A DNA stretch of 64,000 bases. Source: Comamonadaceae bacterium. Lineage in GTDB: Bacteria; Pseudomonadota; Gammaproteobacteria; Burkholderiales; Burkholderiaceae_C. Shown piece after piece: positions 47,001 through 61,200 of this stretch (position 1 is its first letter; each line of letters begins with the position of its first letter). The stretch lies in contig CANGME010000008.1 of the NCBI GenBank assembly GCA_947455145.1, positions 94,777 through 158,776 of the forward strand, written 5' to 3'. The notes beneath the pieces are model-generated. The model was given only the letters and a program-made list of their open reading frames with translations, had not been told where the DNA came from and ran no database searches. A program made the position numbers and the translations under genes.

Positions 47001-49881
47001 GCCCTACCGGCAGCGCACCGTTTGGAGCCTTCTGCGCGGGCGGCGATTTGCGCTTTTTTCACCAAACCATTTCGGCGGGTAGCCCACTGCTGGAGGATTT
47101 CTTCACCGAGGAATACCAGCTCAACCACTTGATCCACACCTACCCGAAGCCCTACTTCGCTTTCATGGACGGCATCGTCATGGGCGGTGGTATGGGTATC
47201 AGCCAAGGGGCGAGCCTGCGCATCGTCACCGAACGCACCAAGATGGCCATGCCTGAGACGCGTGTTGGCCTGTTTCCGGACGTGGGTGGTGGCTATTTCC
47301 TCAGCCGTTGTGCCGGACGCATGGGCGAATACCTGGGCTTGACCGGGCGCATGCTCACAGGGGCTGACGCCGTTGGGGTGGGTCTAGCCGATGGCATGGC
47401 CCCGGTGGCGCGATTGCCAGCGTTGTGGGCGGCGCTAGGTGAGATGGCGTTTGCGTCGGGTGCGCACGTTCAGCAGTGGCTGCTCGGTCAATTGAGCCCG
47501 CGCGAAACCTTGGCTGCACCGGCATGGCCCCTGGCCGAGATGGACGCGGTGTTTGGCTTGCCCAGTATGAGCGACATCATTCAAGCTTTGGAAGCCAACA
47601 CCAGCGACTGGTCGCAGACCTCAACCCAATCGCTGCGCGAACTCTCACCTTTGATGTTGGCGGTGAGCCTAGAACAAATTCGCCGTGCCCGCAGCATGAG
47701 CTTGGCCGATGAGCTGCGCATGGAGCGCGACATGGTGCGTCACTGCTTTAACCCCGTTCATTTGGGTCGCAGCGGCTTGGAGAGTGAAACCATGGAAGGC
47801 ATTCGGGCGCTCGCCGTGGACAAAGATCACCATCCGCTATGGAACCCGGCCCGCATTGAAGATGTCACGCCCGAGATGGTGGAGGCCTTTTTTGTGAGCC
47901 CCTGGCCCACGCAGGCTCACCCTCTGCGCGACCTGGGCTAACACCCGTCATTGCCGCGCTTCGCTCGCAATGACGGGGGAATTGAACTCGCAATGACGGC
48001 CCATATCCATTGATGAAAGTCTCAATAACGCCGATCAGCGGGCGCGCGACTTCATGGCGCGCTCGACCTCGCGTTTGCCCTCGCGGTCTTTGATGGTGTC
48101 GCGTTTGTCGTGCTCGGCCTTGCCTTTGGCCAGGGCAATTTCGCACTTGATCTTGCCGTTCTTCCAATGCAGATTGAGCGGCACCAGGGTGTAGCCTTTT
48201 TGCTCGGCTTTGATGATCAAGCGGCGGATGTCGTCTTTTTTCAGCAGCAGTTTTTTGGTGCGTACCGAATCAGGGGTGATGTGGGTGGAGGCTGTCTTGA
48301 GCGGGTTGACTTGGCAGCCAATCAAGTACAACTCGCCTTCGCGGATCACCACATAGCCGTCGGTCAATTGCACCTTGCCATCGCGCACGGCTTTGACTTC
48401 CCAGCCCTCCAGCACCATGCCCGCCTCAAAGCGTTCTTCAAAAAAATAGTTGTAGGCCGCTTTTTTATTGTCGGCAATGCGGGAGGAGATATCGGGTTTT
48501 TTGGCCATGAAATTCTTTGAGGGCGGCTTTGAGGACGAGCGTAAAACTTACAATCGTTGCTAGCTCAGGCACGCCAGACCCCCATTCTATGAAAACTGTC
48601 AACAAGTCCGTCCTCATCTGGTACAGCCCGCAAGAAATGTATGCCTTGGTGACAGACGTGGCCGCCTACCCGAAGTTCTTGCCTTGGTGTGACCAGGCCC
48701 GCGTGATTGAGGAGCAAGCTCAGGGCGTGACAGCTGAAATCGGTATCGCTTTCAGCGGCATTCACCAACAATTCACCACCCGCAATGAGCACCAACCCGG
48801 CCAAGGCGTGACCATGCATTTGGTCAACGGCCCGTTTTCACATCTGCAAGGTCAATGGAATTTCTCCCCGGTGGGCGCAGGTGATCAACGCGCTTGCAAA
48901 GTTGAGCTCTCTTTGAGTTACGGTTTTTCCAACGTCATTTTGGCCAAACTGATTGGCCCGGTGTTCGACAAAATTGCGGGTAGCTTGGTGGATGCTTTTG
49001 TAAAGCGTGCAGAGCAGGTTTATGGTGGTTGATATGGGCATTCAAGTTACGTTGGTTTATTCGCCCAAGCCGCGAGAGGTGAGAGAAATTACTCTCACTC
49101 TTAAAGTCGGCGCCACGGTGCAACAGGCCTTGGAGGTCAGTGGGCTTGAAGCCTTGGTCCCGCCCCTTGATTTGAAAACATCAAGCATTGGCGTATGGGG
49201 GGGCAAAGTGGGTTTTGACCACGTGCTGGAAGATCATGACAGGGTAGAGGTCTACCGACCTTTGAGGGTCAACCCCAAAACCGCACGTCGTGAACGCTTT
49301 GCCCAACAGGGGAGCCGCGGGGCAGGATTGTTTGCGACAAAACGCTCCGGTGCCAAAGCGGGGTACTGAGTCGGGTGCTTGTCGCGCTCATCGAGCTTAG
49401 GTTCAGCGGCATTCCGAGTCGATAATGCTTTGATTGCGTTGAGCTTCGGCGGCGCGTGCTGAATCATCCAGAAACTCGCGCTCACCTTTTTCGCTGATTC
49501 TTGAAATTCGGGCACCTGAATCCAGACCGGTCTTGGCTTGACGTGCCCGGTTGCAATTCTCGGATTTGGCGAAGGCGATTCGGTCTTCTTCAGTCTTTCG
49601 TTTGGCGGCCTCTGCTGCTTCAGCTTGCTTTTTCTTCTCCATCAAACCTTTGTCCACTCCTTCGCCGACTTTGGCCGCTACGGGTGATGTGACCGGTCCA
49701 ACGGCTGGGGGTGGCAAACCTACCTGGGCTTCATTGCTTTTGGCGCGTACTGCAGGCTGTTTTAGGATGTTTTTTTCAGGCACTTCTACACCTGGTGGGC
49801 GGTCACTGAACACCTTGCGACCCGATGAATCAATCCACTGCCATTGGGCAGAAGCTGACAGGCAGACAAAGCAAGAGGTGA

Positions 49882-51492
<1,611 letters not shown>

Positions 51493-54400
51493 TAAACTCA
51501 ACCGCCCACAGGCCCGAACCCCTCACCATGGTGTTCGGGCCTTTGCTTTTTATACCGCCATGCAACATCAAAAAATCCTGATCCTCGATTTCGGCTCCCA
51601 GGTCACTCAGCTCATCGCACGGCGCGTGCGTGAAGCCCATGTGTACTGCGAGGTTCACCCCTGCGATGTGACATCTGACTGGGTGCGTGAGTACGCCAAA
51701 GACGGCTCGCTCAAAGGCATCATCCTGTCGGGCAGCCATGCCAGCGTCTATGAAGACAGCACCGATAAAGCGCCTGACGCCGTGTTCGAATTGGGCGTGC
51801 CCGTGCTGGGCATTTGCTACGGCATGCAAACCATGGCGCAGCAGCTGGGCGGCAAGGTAGAGGCCGGTCACAAGCGCGAATTTGGTTTTGCCGCCGTGCG
51901 CGCCCGTGGCCACACGGCGCTGCTCAAAGACATTGCCGACTTCACCACGCCCGAGGGCTACGGCATGCTCAACGCGTGGATGAGCCATGGCGACAAGGTC
52001 ACCGAGCTGCCCCCAGGCTTCAAGCTCATGGCGTCCACCGACTCGTGCCCCATTGCCGGCATGGCCGACGAAGCGCGCAGGTTCTACGCGCTGCAGTTCC
52101 ACCCCGAAGTCACGCACACGGTGCAGGGTGCTGCGCTGCTGGAGCGATTTGTCATCGGCATTTGCGGCGCACAACCCGACTGGGTGATGCGTGACCACAT
52201 TGCCGAAGCCGTCGCACTCATCCGCCAGCAGGTGGGTGATGAAGAGGTGATTTTGGGCCTGAGCGGTGGTGTGGATTCGTCAGTTGCCGCAGCATTGATC
52301 CACCGTGCTATCGGCGACCAACTCACCTGCGTGTTTGTCGATCATGGCCTGCTGCGCCTGAATGAAGGCGACATGGTGATGGACATGTTTGTGGGCAAGC
52401 TGCACGCCAAAGTCATCCGCGTGGATGCGGCAGATCAGTTCCTCGGCCATCTGGCGGGCGTGAGCGACCCGGAAGCCAAGCGCAAGATCATTGGACGCGA
52501 ATTTGTAGAGGTGTTTAAGGCCCAAGCCGCCTTATTGACAGCGTCAGGCGCTAGCAAAAAAGGAGCAAAGTGGTTGGCCCAAGGCACCATTTACCCTGAC
52601 GTGATTGAGTCCGGTGGTGGCAAGGGTAAGAAGGCCGTCACCATCAAAAGCCACCACAACGTGGGCGGCTTGCCCGAGCAACTCGGCCTCAAATTGCTGG
52701 AGCCGCTGCGTGATTTGTTCAAAGACGAAGTGCGCGAACTCGGTGTTGCTTTGGGTCTGCCGCACGGCATGGTCTATCGCCACCCCTTCCCAGGCCCGGG
52801 CTTGGGCGTGCGCATCTTGGGCGAGGTGAAAAAAGAGTACGCCGACCTGCTGCGCCGCGCTGACGCCATCTTCATCGAAGAGCTGCACAACTTCACAGAC
52901 GAAGCCACCGGCAAGAACTGGTACGAGCTGACCAGCCAAGCCTTCACCGTCTTTCTGCCCGTCAAAAGTGTGGGCGTGATGGGCGATGGCCGCACTTACG
53001 ACTACGTCGTGGCCCTGCGCGCCGTACAAACCAGCGACTTCATGACGGCAGACTGGGCCGAGCTGCCCTATGCGCTGCTCAAGAAAGTGTCGGGACGCAT
53101 CATCAATGAAGTGCGGGGGATTAACCGCGTGACTTATGACGTGTCGAGCAAGCCGCCTGCGACGATCGAGTGGGAATAAGCATCAACTTGAAACTTTCAG
53201 TTGTAAATCTAAGTTTTATTCTTTTTTTCGATCTCTACGATGCAGCCCTTCGAGGGGTTGATCGGTCTTAAGCAAGCATTTAACCCCACAGTCAGTGAGG
53301 TGTAAGTGCAGGAATTGATAGTCGCGCCTTGTTTAGATTGTCAATTCCAGAAAGAAACCCATGAGTGCACCTGCTTCCGCCATTGAGTCTGTTTTGGTTG
53401 AAAACCGCGTTTTCCCACCCACTGAGGCCACCGTCAAGTCGGCACGTATCTCCGGCATGGAGGGCTACAACGCGTTGTGTGCCGCTGCTGAAAAAGACTT
53501 TGAGGGGTTTTGGGCTGAGCTGGCGCGTGACAACGTGCAGTGGAGCAAGCCTTTCACCCGCACGCTGGACGAATCCAACGCACCCTTCTACCAATGGTTT
53601 GACGACGGCGAGCTCAATGCCAGCGCGAACTGCCTGGACAAGCACATGGGCACGCCGACCGAGAACAAAACCGCCATCATTTTTGAAGCCGATGGCGGCG
53701 AGGTCGTCAAGGTCACTTACAAGGAGTTGCTGGCCCGCGTGAGCCAGTTTGCCAATGCGCTCACCGCCCACGGCATCCAAAAAGGCGACCGTGTGCTGGT
53801 GTACATGCCCATGACCGTGGAAGGCGTGATTGCCATGCAGGCCTGCGCCCGCATTGGCGCAACCCACAGCGTGGTGTTTGGTGGCTTCAGCGCCAAGGCG
53901 CTGCAAGAGCGCATCATTGACGCGGGTGCGGTGGCCGTGATCACCGCCAACTTCCAGATGCGCGGTGGCAAAGAGTTGCCACTCAAGGCCATCGTGGACG
54001 AAGGCCTGGCCATGGGCGGCTGTGAGACCATCAAGAACGTGTTTGTGTACGAGCGCACCCCCACCGCCTGCAACATGGTGGCCGGGCGTGACAAGACCTT
54101 TGCACAGGCCTTGGCCGGGCAAAGCACCACCTGTGTCCCTGTGGCCGTGGGTGCGGAGCATCCACTGTTCATCCTCTACACCTCGGGCTCCACCGGCAAG
54201 CCCAAGGGCGTGCAGCACGCCACAGGCGGCTATCTGTTGTGGGCCAAGCTCACAATGGATTGGACGTTTGACCTGCGCGCGGACGATGTGTTCTGGTGCA
54301 CGGCCGATATCGGCTGGATCACCGGTCACACCTACGTCGCCTACGGCCCGCTGGCTGCCGGCGCCACGCAAATCATTTTTGAAGGCGTGCCCACTTTCCC

Positions 54401-55227
54401 CAATGCCGGCCGCTTCTGGCAGATGATCGAGCGCCATAAGTGCTCTATTTTTTACACAGCCCCCACGGCCATTCGCTCGCTGATCAAACTGGCTGAGGCC
54501 GATGCTGCCGTTCATCCTGATCGTTCGGATTTGTCCAGCCTGCGCATCTTGGGTTCAGTGGGCGAGCCCATCAACCCCGAAGCCTGGATGTGGTATTACA
54601 AAAATGTGGGTGGCGAGCGCTGCCCGATTGTGGACACCTTCTGGCAGACCGAAACCGGTGGCCACATGATCACGCCACTGCCGGGTGCCACGCCGCTCGT
54701 GCCGGGCTCGTGCACCTTGCCGCTGCCGGGCATCATGGCCGCCATCGTGGACGAGGTGGGCAACGATATCCCCAATGGCTCCGGAGGCATGCTGGTGGTC
54801 AAGCGCCCTTGGCCGTCGATGATTCGCACGATTTGGAACGACCCTGAGCGATTCAAGACGAGCTACTTTCCTGCGGAAATGGGTGGCAAGTTGTATTTGG
54901 CGGGTGACGGGGCGGTGCGAAGTGCCGACCGTGGTTACTTCCGCATCACAGGCCGTATTGATGACGTGTTGAACGTCTCGGGCCACCGCATGGGCACGAT
55001 GGAGATTGAATCGGCTCTGGTGGCCAAGACTGATCTGGTGGCTGAAGCCGCCGTGGTCGGACGCCCGGATGACCTGACGGGTGAGGCGATTTGCGCCTTC
55101 GTGGTGCTCAAGCGCCCCCTGCCTACAGGCGACGAGGGCAAGCAATTGGCTAAAGAGCTGCGCGACTGGGTGGCCAAAGAGATTGGCCCCATCGCCAAAC
55201 CCAAGGACATCCGCTTTGGTGAGAACT

Positions 55228-55261
<34 letters not shown>

Positions 55262-58200
55262 CTTGCTGCGCTCGATCGCCAAGGGTGAGGCCATAACGCA
55301 AGACACCAGCACGCTGGAAAACCCGGCCATCTTGGGGCAGTTGGGCCAGGCCTACTAAGTCTGGATTGAAGGCATGAGACTGATTGCCTAGGCCTAGGAC
55401 TTACATCTTGGCCGTAGGCAATTGAATCCGCGCAGACAGACCGCCAGATGAACTGTTGGAGAGGGTTAGTTTGCCGCCCATGCGCTGCACTGTTTTCTCA
55501 ACAATAGACAGCCCCAAGCCTGCCCCGGTGGCCGCCGTTCTGGCCATGTCGCCTCGGAAGAATGGCTTGGTAAGGTTGCTCAGAATTGCAGGGTCAACCC
55601 CCGGGCCATAGTCTCGCACCCGAATCAATACCCACTTGCCTCGGTTGCGAGCGGCTATGTCCACAATCGTCACGCCGAAATCAGGCGATTTGGCATAACG
55701 ACGTGCATTTTCAAAGAGGTTCGAGAACACGCGACCCAGTTCAACTTCATCGGCTTGCACCCGGATGTCTTCCGGCAGATCCAGGTTGAAGTGCATGTCT
55801 TGTCGATTTTTGAAGGCGTACAGGCTGTTGTTAATTACCTCGTTCAAATTCACTGGAACCAGCGTCACGTGGTCGGGCCGTGCGTAGTCCAAAAATTTAT
55901 CAATGATGGCGTCAAGCTGCTCGATGTCGGCGGCCATGTGCTCGCGGGCATCGATGTCGCTCACGCTCATTTCGGTTTCTAGTCGAAGACGAGCCAGCGG
56001 TGTACGCAAATCGTGCGAAATTCCAGCCAACATGATTGCCCGGTCTTGTTCAATCTTGGAGAGTCGCTGAGCCATTCGGTTAAACCCGATGTTGACTTGC
56101 CGAATTTCGTTGGTTGTGGCGTGTTCATCGAGTTGGCTGGCTATGAAATCACCCTCTCTCACGCGGCTTGCTGCGAATGACAGTTCTTTAAGTGGCCGAT
56201 TGATCAGGCGCGCCAAAAGGGCAGAACCTGCCAGTGACAAAATGGCTGCTGAGATCAACCAAATTAACCATGTTTTATTGGCGGATTGTTTGAAGCGGGC
56301 ATGATCAGTCAGCATCCAGTACTTGTCGCCATCGATATCAAAACCGACCCACAAACCCCGAACATCGTTCACACTGTCAGCCACGATAGTGGTCGGGCCG
56401 AGGCGGTGGCTTAACTCGACCGAAATCCGTTTGCTCAATGAGTCGTCGTCAAAAGGGTCGTAGCGGTCATTCGGCTCACGGGGCACAATTCGCACGCCTT
56501 CTTGATCGGACATGGTTTTCAGTAATGATGTGCGTGCAATCGCGTCAGCGTGAATTAACCCCGCTCTGCTTAAGTTAACCAGTGAGGCTATTTGTTGAGC
56601 GGTTTGAGTTGCACGTGGTTCAAACTCTAATGCCCGTAAAGTTTGTAGCCAAACCATAATGCTGCCGAAAAGCAGAATCGCAATCAGGAAAAAAGTTCGC
56701 GAAAACAGGCTTAGACGAAATCTGAACCGTAACCCTTGGTTAGGCTCGCCCTCTAATGCTGCCGACGCGGTCTCCAGCGGTCCGAGACCTGTTATATCGC
56801 CCGCAGCTGCGTCTTTGCGCTTTGTTTTTCCCCAGTTCAACTTACACCATCCGGAACAAAAACATAACCGACACCCCAGACGGTCTGGATGTAGCGCGGT
56901 GAAGCCGCGTCAAGTTCCACCAGTTTGCGCAGGCGCGAGACTTGCACATCCAGGCTGCGATCAAAGGGCTCGAACTCTCTGCCCCGCGCCAGTTGAGCCA
57001 GTTTTTCACGGGACATGGGTTGACGAGGGTGGCGCACCAGGGCTTTGAGCATGGCAAATTCGCCTGTGGTCAAGGGCATCTCTTCATTGTCTTTGCGCAG
57101 CGTGCGAGAGCCAAGATCGAAGGTGAACGGCCCGAAGTTGACTACTTCGTTTTCATTCGAGGGCGCACCGGGCACCTCCGTGGGGGGGCGGCGGCGCAAG
57201 ACGGCATTGATGCGAGCCAGCAGTTCACGTGGGTTGAAAGGTTTGCCAAGGTAGTCATCGGCTCCAACTTCCAGGCCCACGATGCGGTCCACGTCTTCCA
57301 CCTTGGCCGTTAGCATGATGATAGGCGTGCGGTCATTGGCACTGCGTAAACGTCGGCAGATAGAGAGGCCATCTTCGCCCGGCATCATGAGGTCCAACAC
57401 GATCAGGTCAACACTCTCGCGCAGCAAAATGCGCGTCAATGATTTGCCATCTTCTGCCAGAAAAACTTCAAAACCTTCTTGAGTCAGGTAACGGCGCAGC
57501 AAATCCCGTATACGAGCGTCGTCATCGACAACCAAAATCTTATCCGAACGGTTGTTTGGTTGAGTCATTTTGTGTGTCTCGATAAAATTGTAACAGCGCC
57601 ATTTTTACTCGAGAACTCAAAAAAATAGCCATCCAACGATCAATTTTGACACACTGTTACAAAACTAGATCCTACTTGTGTAACAGCATCCTGCACAAAG
57701 TGAACGCTTGTTCTTACATCTGCGTTAAATTGTGAATATGAAATCTATTTATCTACTCAGCCTTTTAAGCGCCCTGGCCGTGCAAGCTGTGGCGCAAGTG
57801 CATGTACAAGACGAGAGCAAGACTCAGACTACAGCTCAAGAGGTTGCCGACATTGCGGCCCAGCGCGAGCAGCGGCGAGCGGCGTTGCGTACCGCATTGA
57901 AGCAGCAGCCCCATGTGTTGGCACCAGGTGAGCAAAGAAAGCAGTTTTCTGAGCAAGAACGTTATGCGCTGCGCCAACAGGTGCGTGAGCAACAAAATGT
58001 CGGCAAATCTCGGCCATAACCTCTTCATTAATTTTTATTTTTAGGAGAATTTTTTGAAAAGTGCTTCAAAATTGATAGCTGCAAACGTATTGTTTTGTTG
58101 GTCTGCAATCTGTTTTTCTCAACCGTTGGGCGTTCAAGCCCTACAAAACGTGGTGCAACTGTCGGCCAATGCCTCAGTCGATGTGGCGCAGGACTACATG

Positions 58201-61200
58201 GTGTTGAGCATGAACACCACGCGTGACGGCTCAGACGCCAGCGCCGTGCAAACGCAACTCAAAGTCGCTTTAGAGGCCGCTTTGAATGAAGCCAAAAAAG
58301 CAGTTAACCCCGGGCGTCTAGACGTGAAGACCGGGCAGTTCAGCCTGTCCCCGCGCTATGGCCGCGATGGCCGCATCAGTGGCTGGCAAGGCACGGTGGA
58401 GATGGTGATGGAGGGGCGTGACTTTGAAAAAATCAGCATCACGGCAGGCAAAATTCAAACCCTGACGGTGGCTGGTGTGAGCTTTAGCCTGAGCCGCGAA
58501 CTCCGGGCTAAAGTGCAAACCGAAGCCCAGGCGCAGGCGATTGCTAACTACAAAACCCAGGCCGAATCGATTGCCAAAGGCTTTGGATTTGCGGGCTATA
58601 CGCTGCGAGAAGTGTCGGTCAGCGCCAATGACATGGGCCAACCCTATCGCCCTCGCGTGATGGCCATGGAGAGCAGGGCGGCCATGGCTGACGCGCCAGT
58701 GCCTGTGGAGGCGGGCAAGTCCACCGTGCAGGTGACGGTGAGTGGCTCGGTGCAGTTGAAGTAGTCAAGCCCCAAGCCATTAAGACCTTATTGCGCGACC
58801 CAACCCCCATCCATATTCCAAGCTACGCCGCGCACATTATTGCCAGCGGCTGAGCAGAAAAACACGGCGAGTTCGCCCAGCTCATCGGGCGTGGTGAACT
58901 GCATTGAGGGCTCTTTTTCGCCCAACAATTGATTCTTGGCTGCCTCGTTGGAAATGCCTTGTGCTGCGGCCTTGGCGTCAACTTGTTTTTGCACCAAGGG
59001 TGTGAGCACCCAGCCCGGGCAAATGGCGTTGCAGGTCACGCCGCTGGTGGCGTTTTCCAGCGCGGTGACTTTGGTCAAGCCCACCAAGCCATGCTTGGCC
59101 GCTACGTAGGCTGACTTTTCTGGCGAGCCGACCAGGCCGTGCGCCGACGCGACGTTGATGATTCGGCCCCAGCCCTTGCCCTCGTTGGCGGCCAGCATGG
59201 CGGGTAGGGCCAAACGCGTGGCATGGAAGGCACTGGTGAGGTTGATGGCAATGACGGCATCCCAACGCTCTGTGGAGAAGTTCTCAATACGTGCCACGTG
59301 CTGAATACCTGCATTGTTGACCAAGATGTCCACTCGGCCAAACTGGGCGGCGGCAAAGGCCATCATGGCTTCAATCTCTTCAGGTCGGCTCATGTCGGCG
59401 TTGTGGTGGGCCACCTGCACGCCCAAGGCGGCGATCTCGGCCTTGGGGCCTTCTACGTCGCCAAAACCGTTCATCACGATGTTGGCCCCTTGGCGGGCCA
59501 GCGCCTTGGCGATGCCTAAGCCAATGCCGCTGGTGGAACCGGTGACGAGTGCTGTTTTGCCTTTGAGCATGGGGATTCTCCGAAAATGGGTGTCGATTGA
59601 ATTAGGATGGTGACAAGCTTCGAATTATCGCAAGCCTCAGCCCTTTATGCGCTTTTTGACTGATCTCTTTATCGCTTTCCCGTCATGACCGAACCCACCC
59701 TGCACCATATCCATTGCCCCGATACCGCTCAAGGCCACAACATGGCCTACTGGCAATGGGGCTCGCCCACGGCCAGTCATGTCGTGTTGTGCGTGCATGG
59801 CTTGACCCGCCAGGGGCGTGACTTTGATGTGCTGGCCCAGGCCCTGTGTGCCCGCGCGCCAGAGGCGGTGCGGGTGGTCTGCCCGGACGTGGTGGGCCGT
59901 GGTCAGAGTGATTGGCTCAAAGACCCCATGGGTTACCAAGTGCCTTTTTATGCCGCCGACTTGCAGGCCCTGGTGCGCCATTTGGCCCCCGCCACGCTGG
60001 ACTGGGTGGGCACCAGCATGGGCGGCCTGATTGCCATGGCGGCCAGCCCTGGGCTCAACATTCGTCGCTTGGTGTTGAACGATGTGGGGCCTGTGCTGGA
60101 GTGGCAGGCATTGCAGCGTATTGCGATTTATCTGGGCCAACCACTTCGTTTCAACACTGTGGAGGAGGCGGCACAAGCGATGTGGATGATCTCCTCGTCG
60201 TTTGGTCCGCACACGGCGGATCAGTGGCTTGCCTTGTCCAAGCCGATGCTCAAGCCCGCCACGGACGGGCAGGGGGGCTACGTGCTGCACTACGACCCGT
60301 CCATCGCCTTGCCGTTTCGTGCCATGACCCAAGAGTCGGTCGCCCAAGGCGAGGCCGCGCTGTGGCAGTTGTACGACCAGATTCAAGCCCGAACGCTGAT
60401 CACGCGTGGGGCGCTATCTGATCTGCTCTCCCCCGAGACGGCATTGGCCATGACACAACGCGGCCCCAAGGCGCGGTTGGTGGAGTTTTTGGGGGTAGGC
60501 CACGCGCCCACGTTCGTGCCTCCCGACCAAGTGCAGGTGGCCAGCGACTTTCTTTTGGGATGAGTGCCGGATGAGAACCCATGTGTCTGAGGCCAAAGCC
60601 TCCGGAGCCACGCCCGACGTGATCTCTGCCACCGCAGCGCTTTTGCCCGATCAGGTGAAAACCCTGGAGAGGGCGCGGGCGTTTGCCGAGCCGCTGCTGC
60701 TGGGCGAAACCCTCCCCAGTGGTGAGAACACCCTGGCCCATGCCGATGCGGTAGCCAATATTCTTAAGACGATCGGTGGCTCTGAGGCGATGCAAGCCGC
60801 CAGCTTTCTGGTCTACGCCAGTGCGCACCTGAACAAGCCACAGGAGGTGATCACCAAAGCTTTTGGCGAAAACTTCGCCGACTTGGCCATGGTTGTCACC
60901 AAGCTGGTGCAGGTGGAAGAGCAGGCCCGCAGTTTGCAGGGTGCTGCCCAGAATGAAAACCTGCGCAAAATGTTGCTGGCGTTTTCCCGCGATCTGCGGG
61001 TGGTGGTGCTGCGCCTGGCCTCGCGCTTGCAGACGCTGCGCTATTTCGCGGCCAGTAAAAACCCCGTACCGGAAGGGCTGGCCGCAGAGTCGCTTCAGGT
61101 GTTTGCCCCGTTGGCCAACCGCTTGGGCATCTGGGAAATCAAGTGGGAAATGGAGGATCTCTCGTTCCGCTTTCTGGAGCCCGAGACCTACAAACAAGTG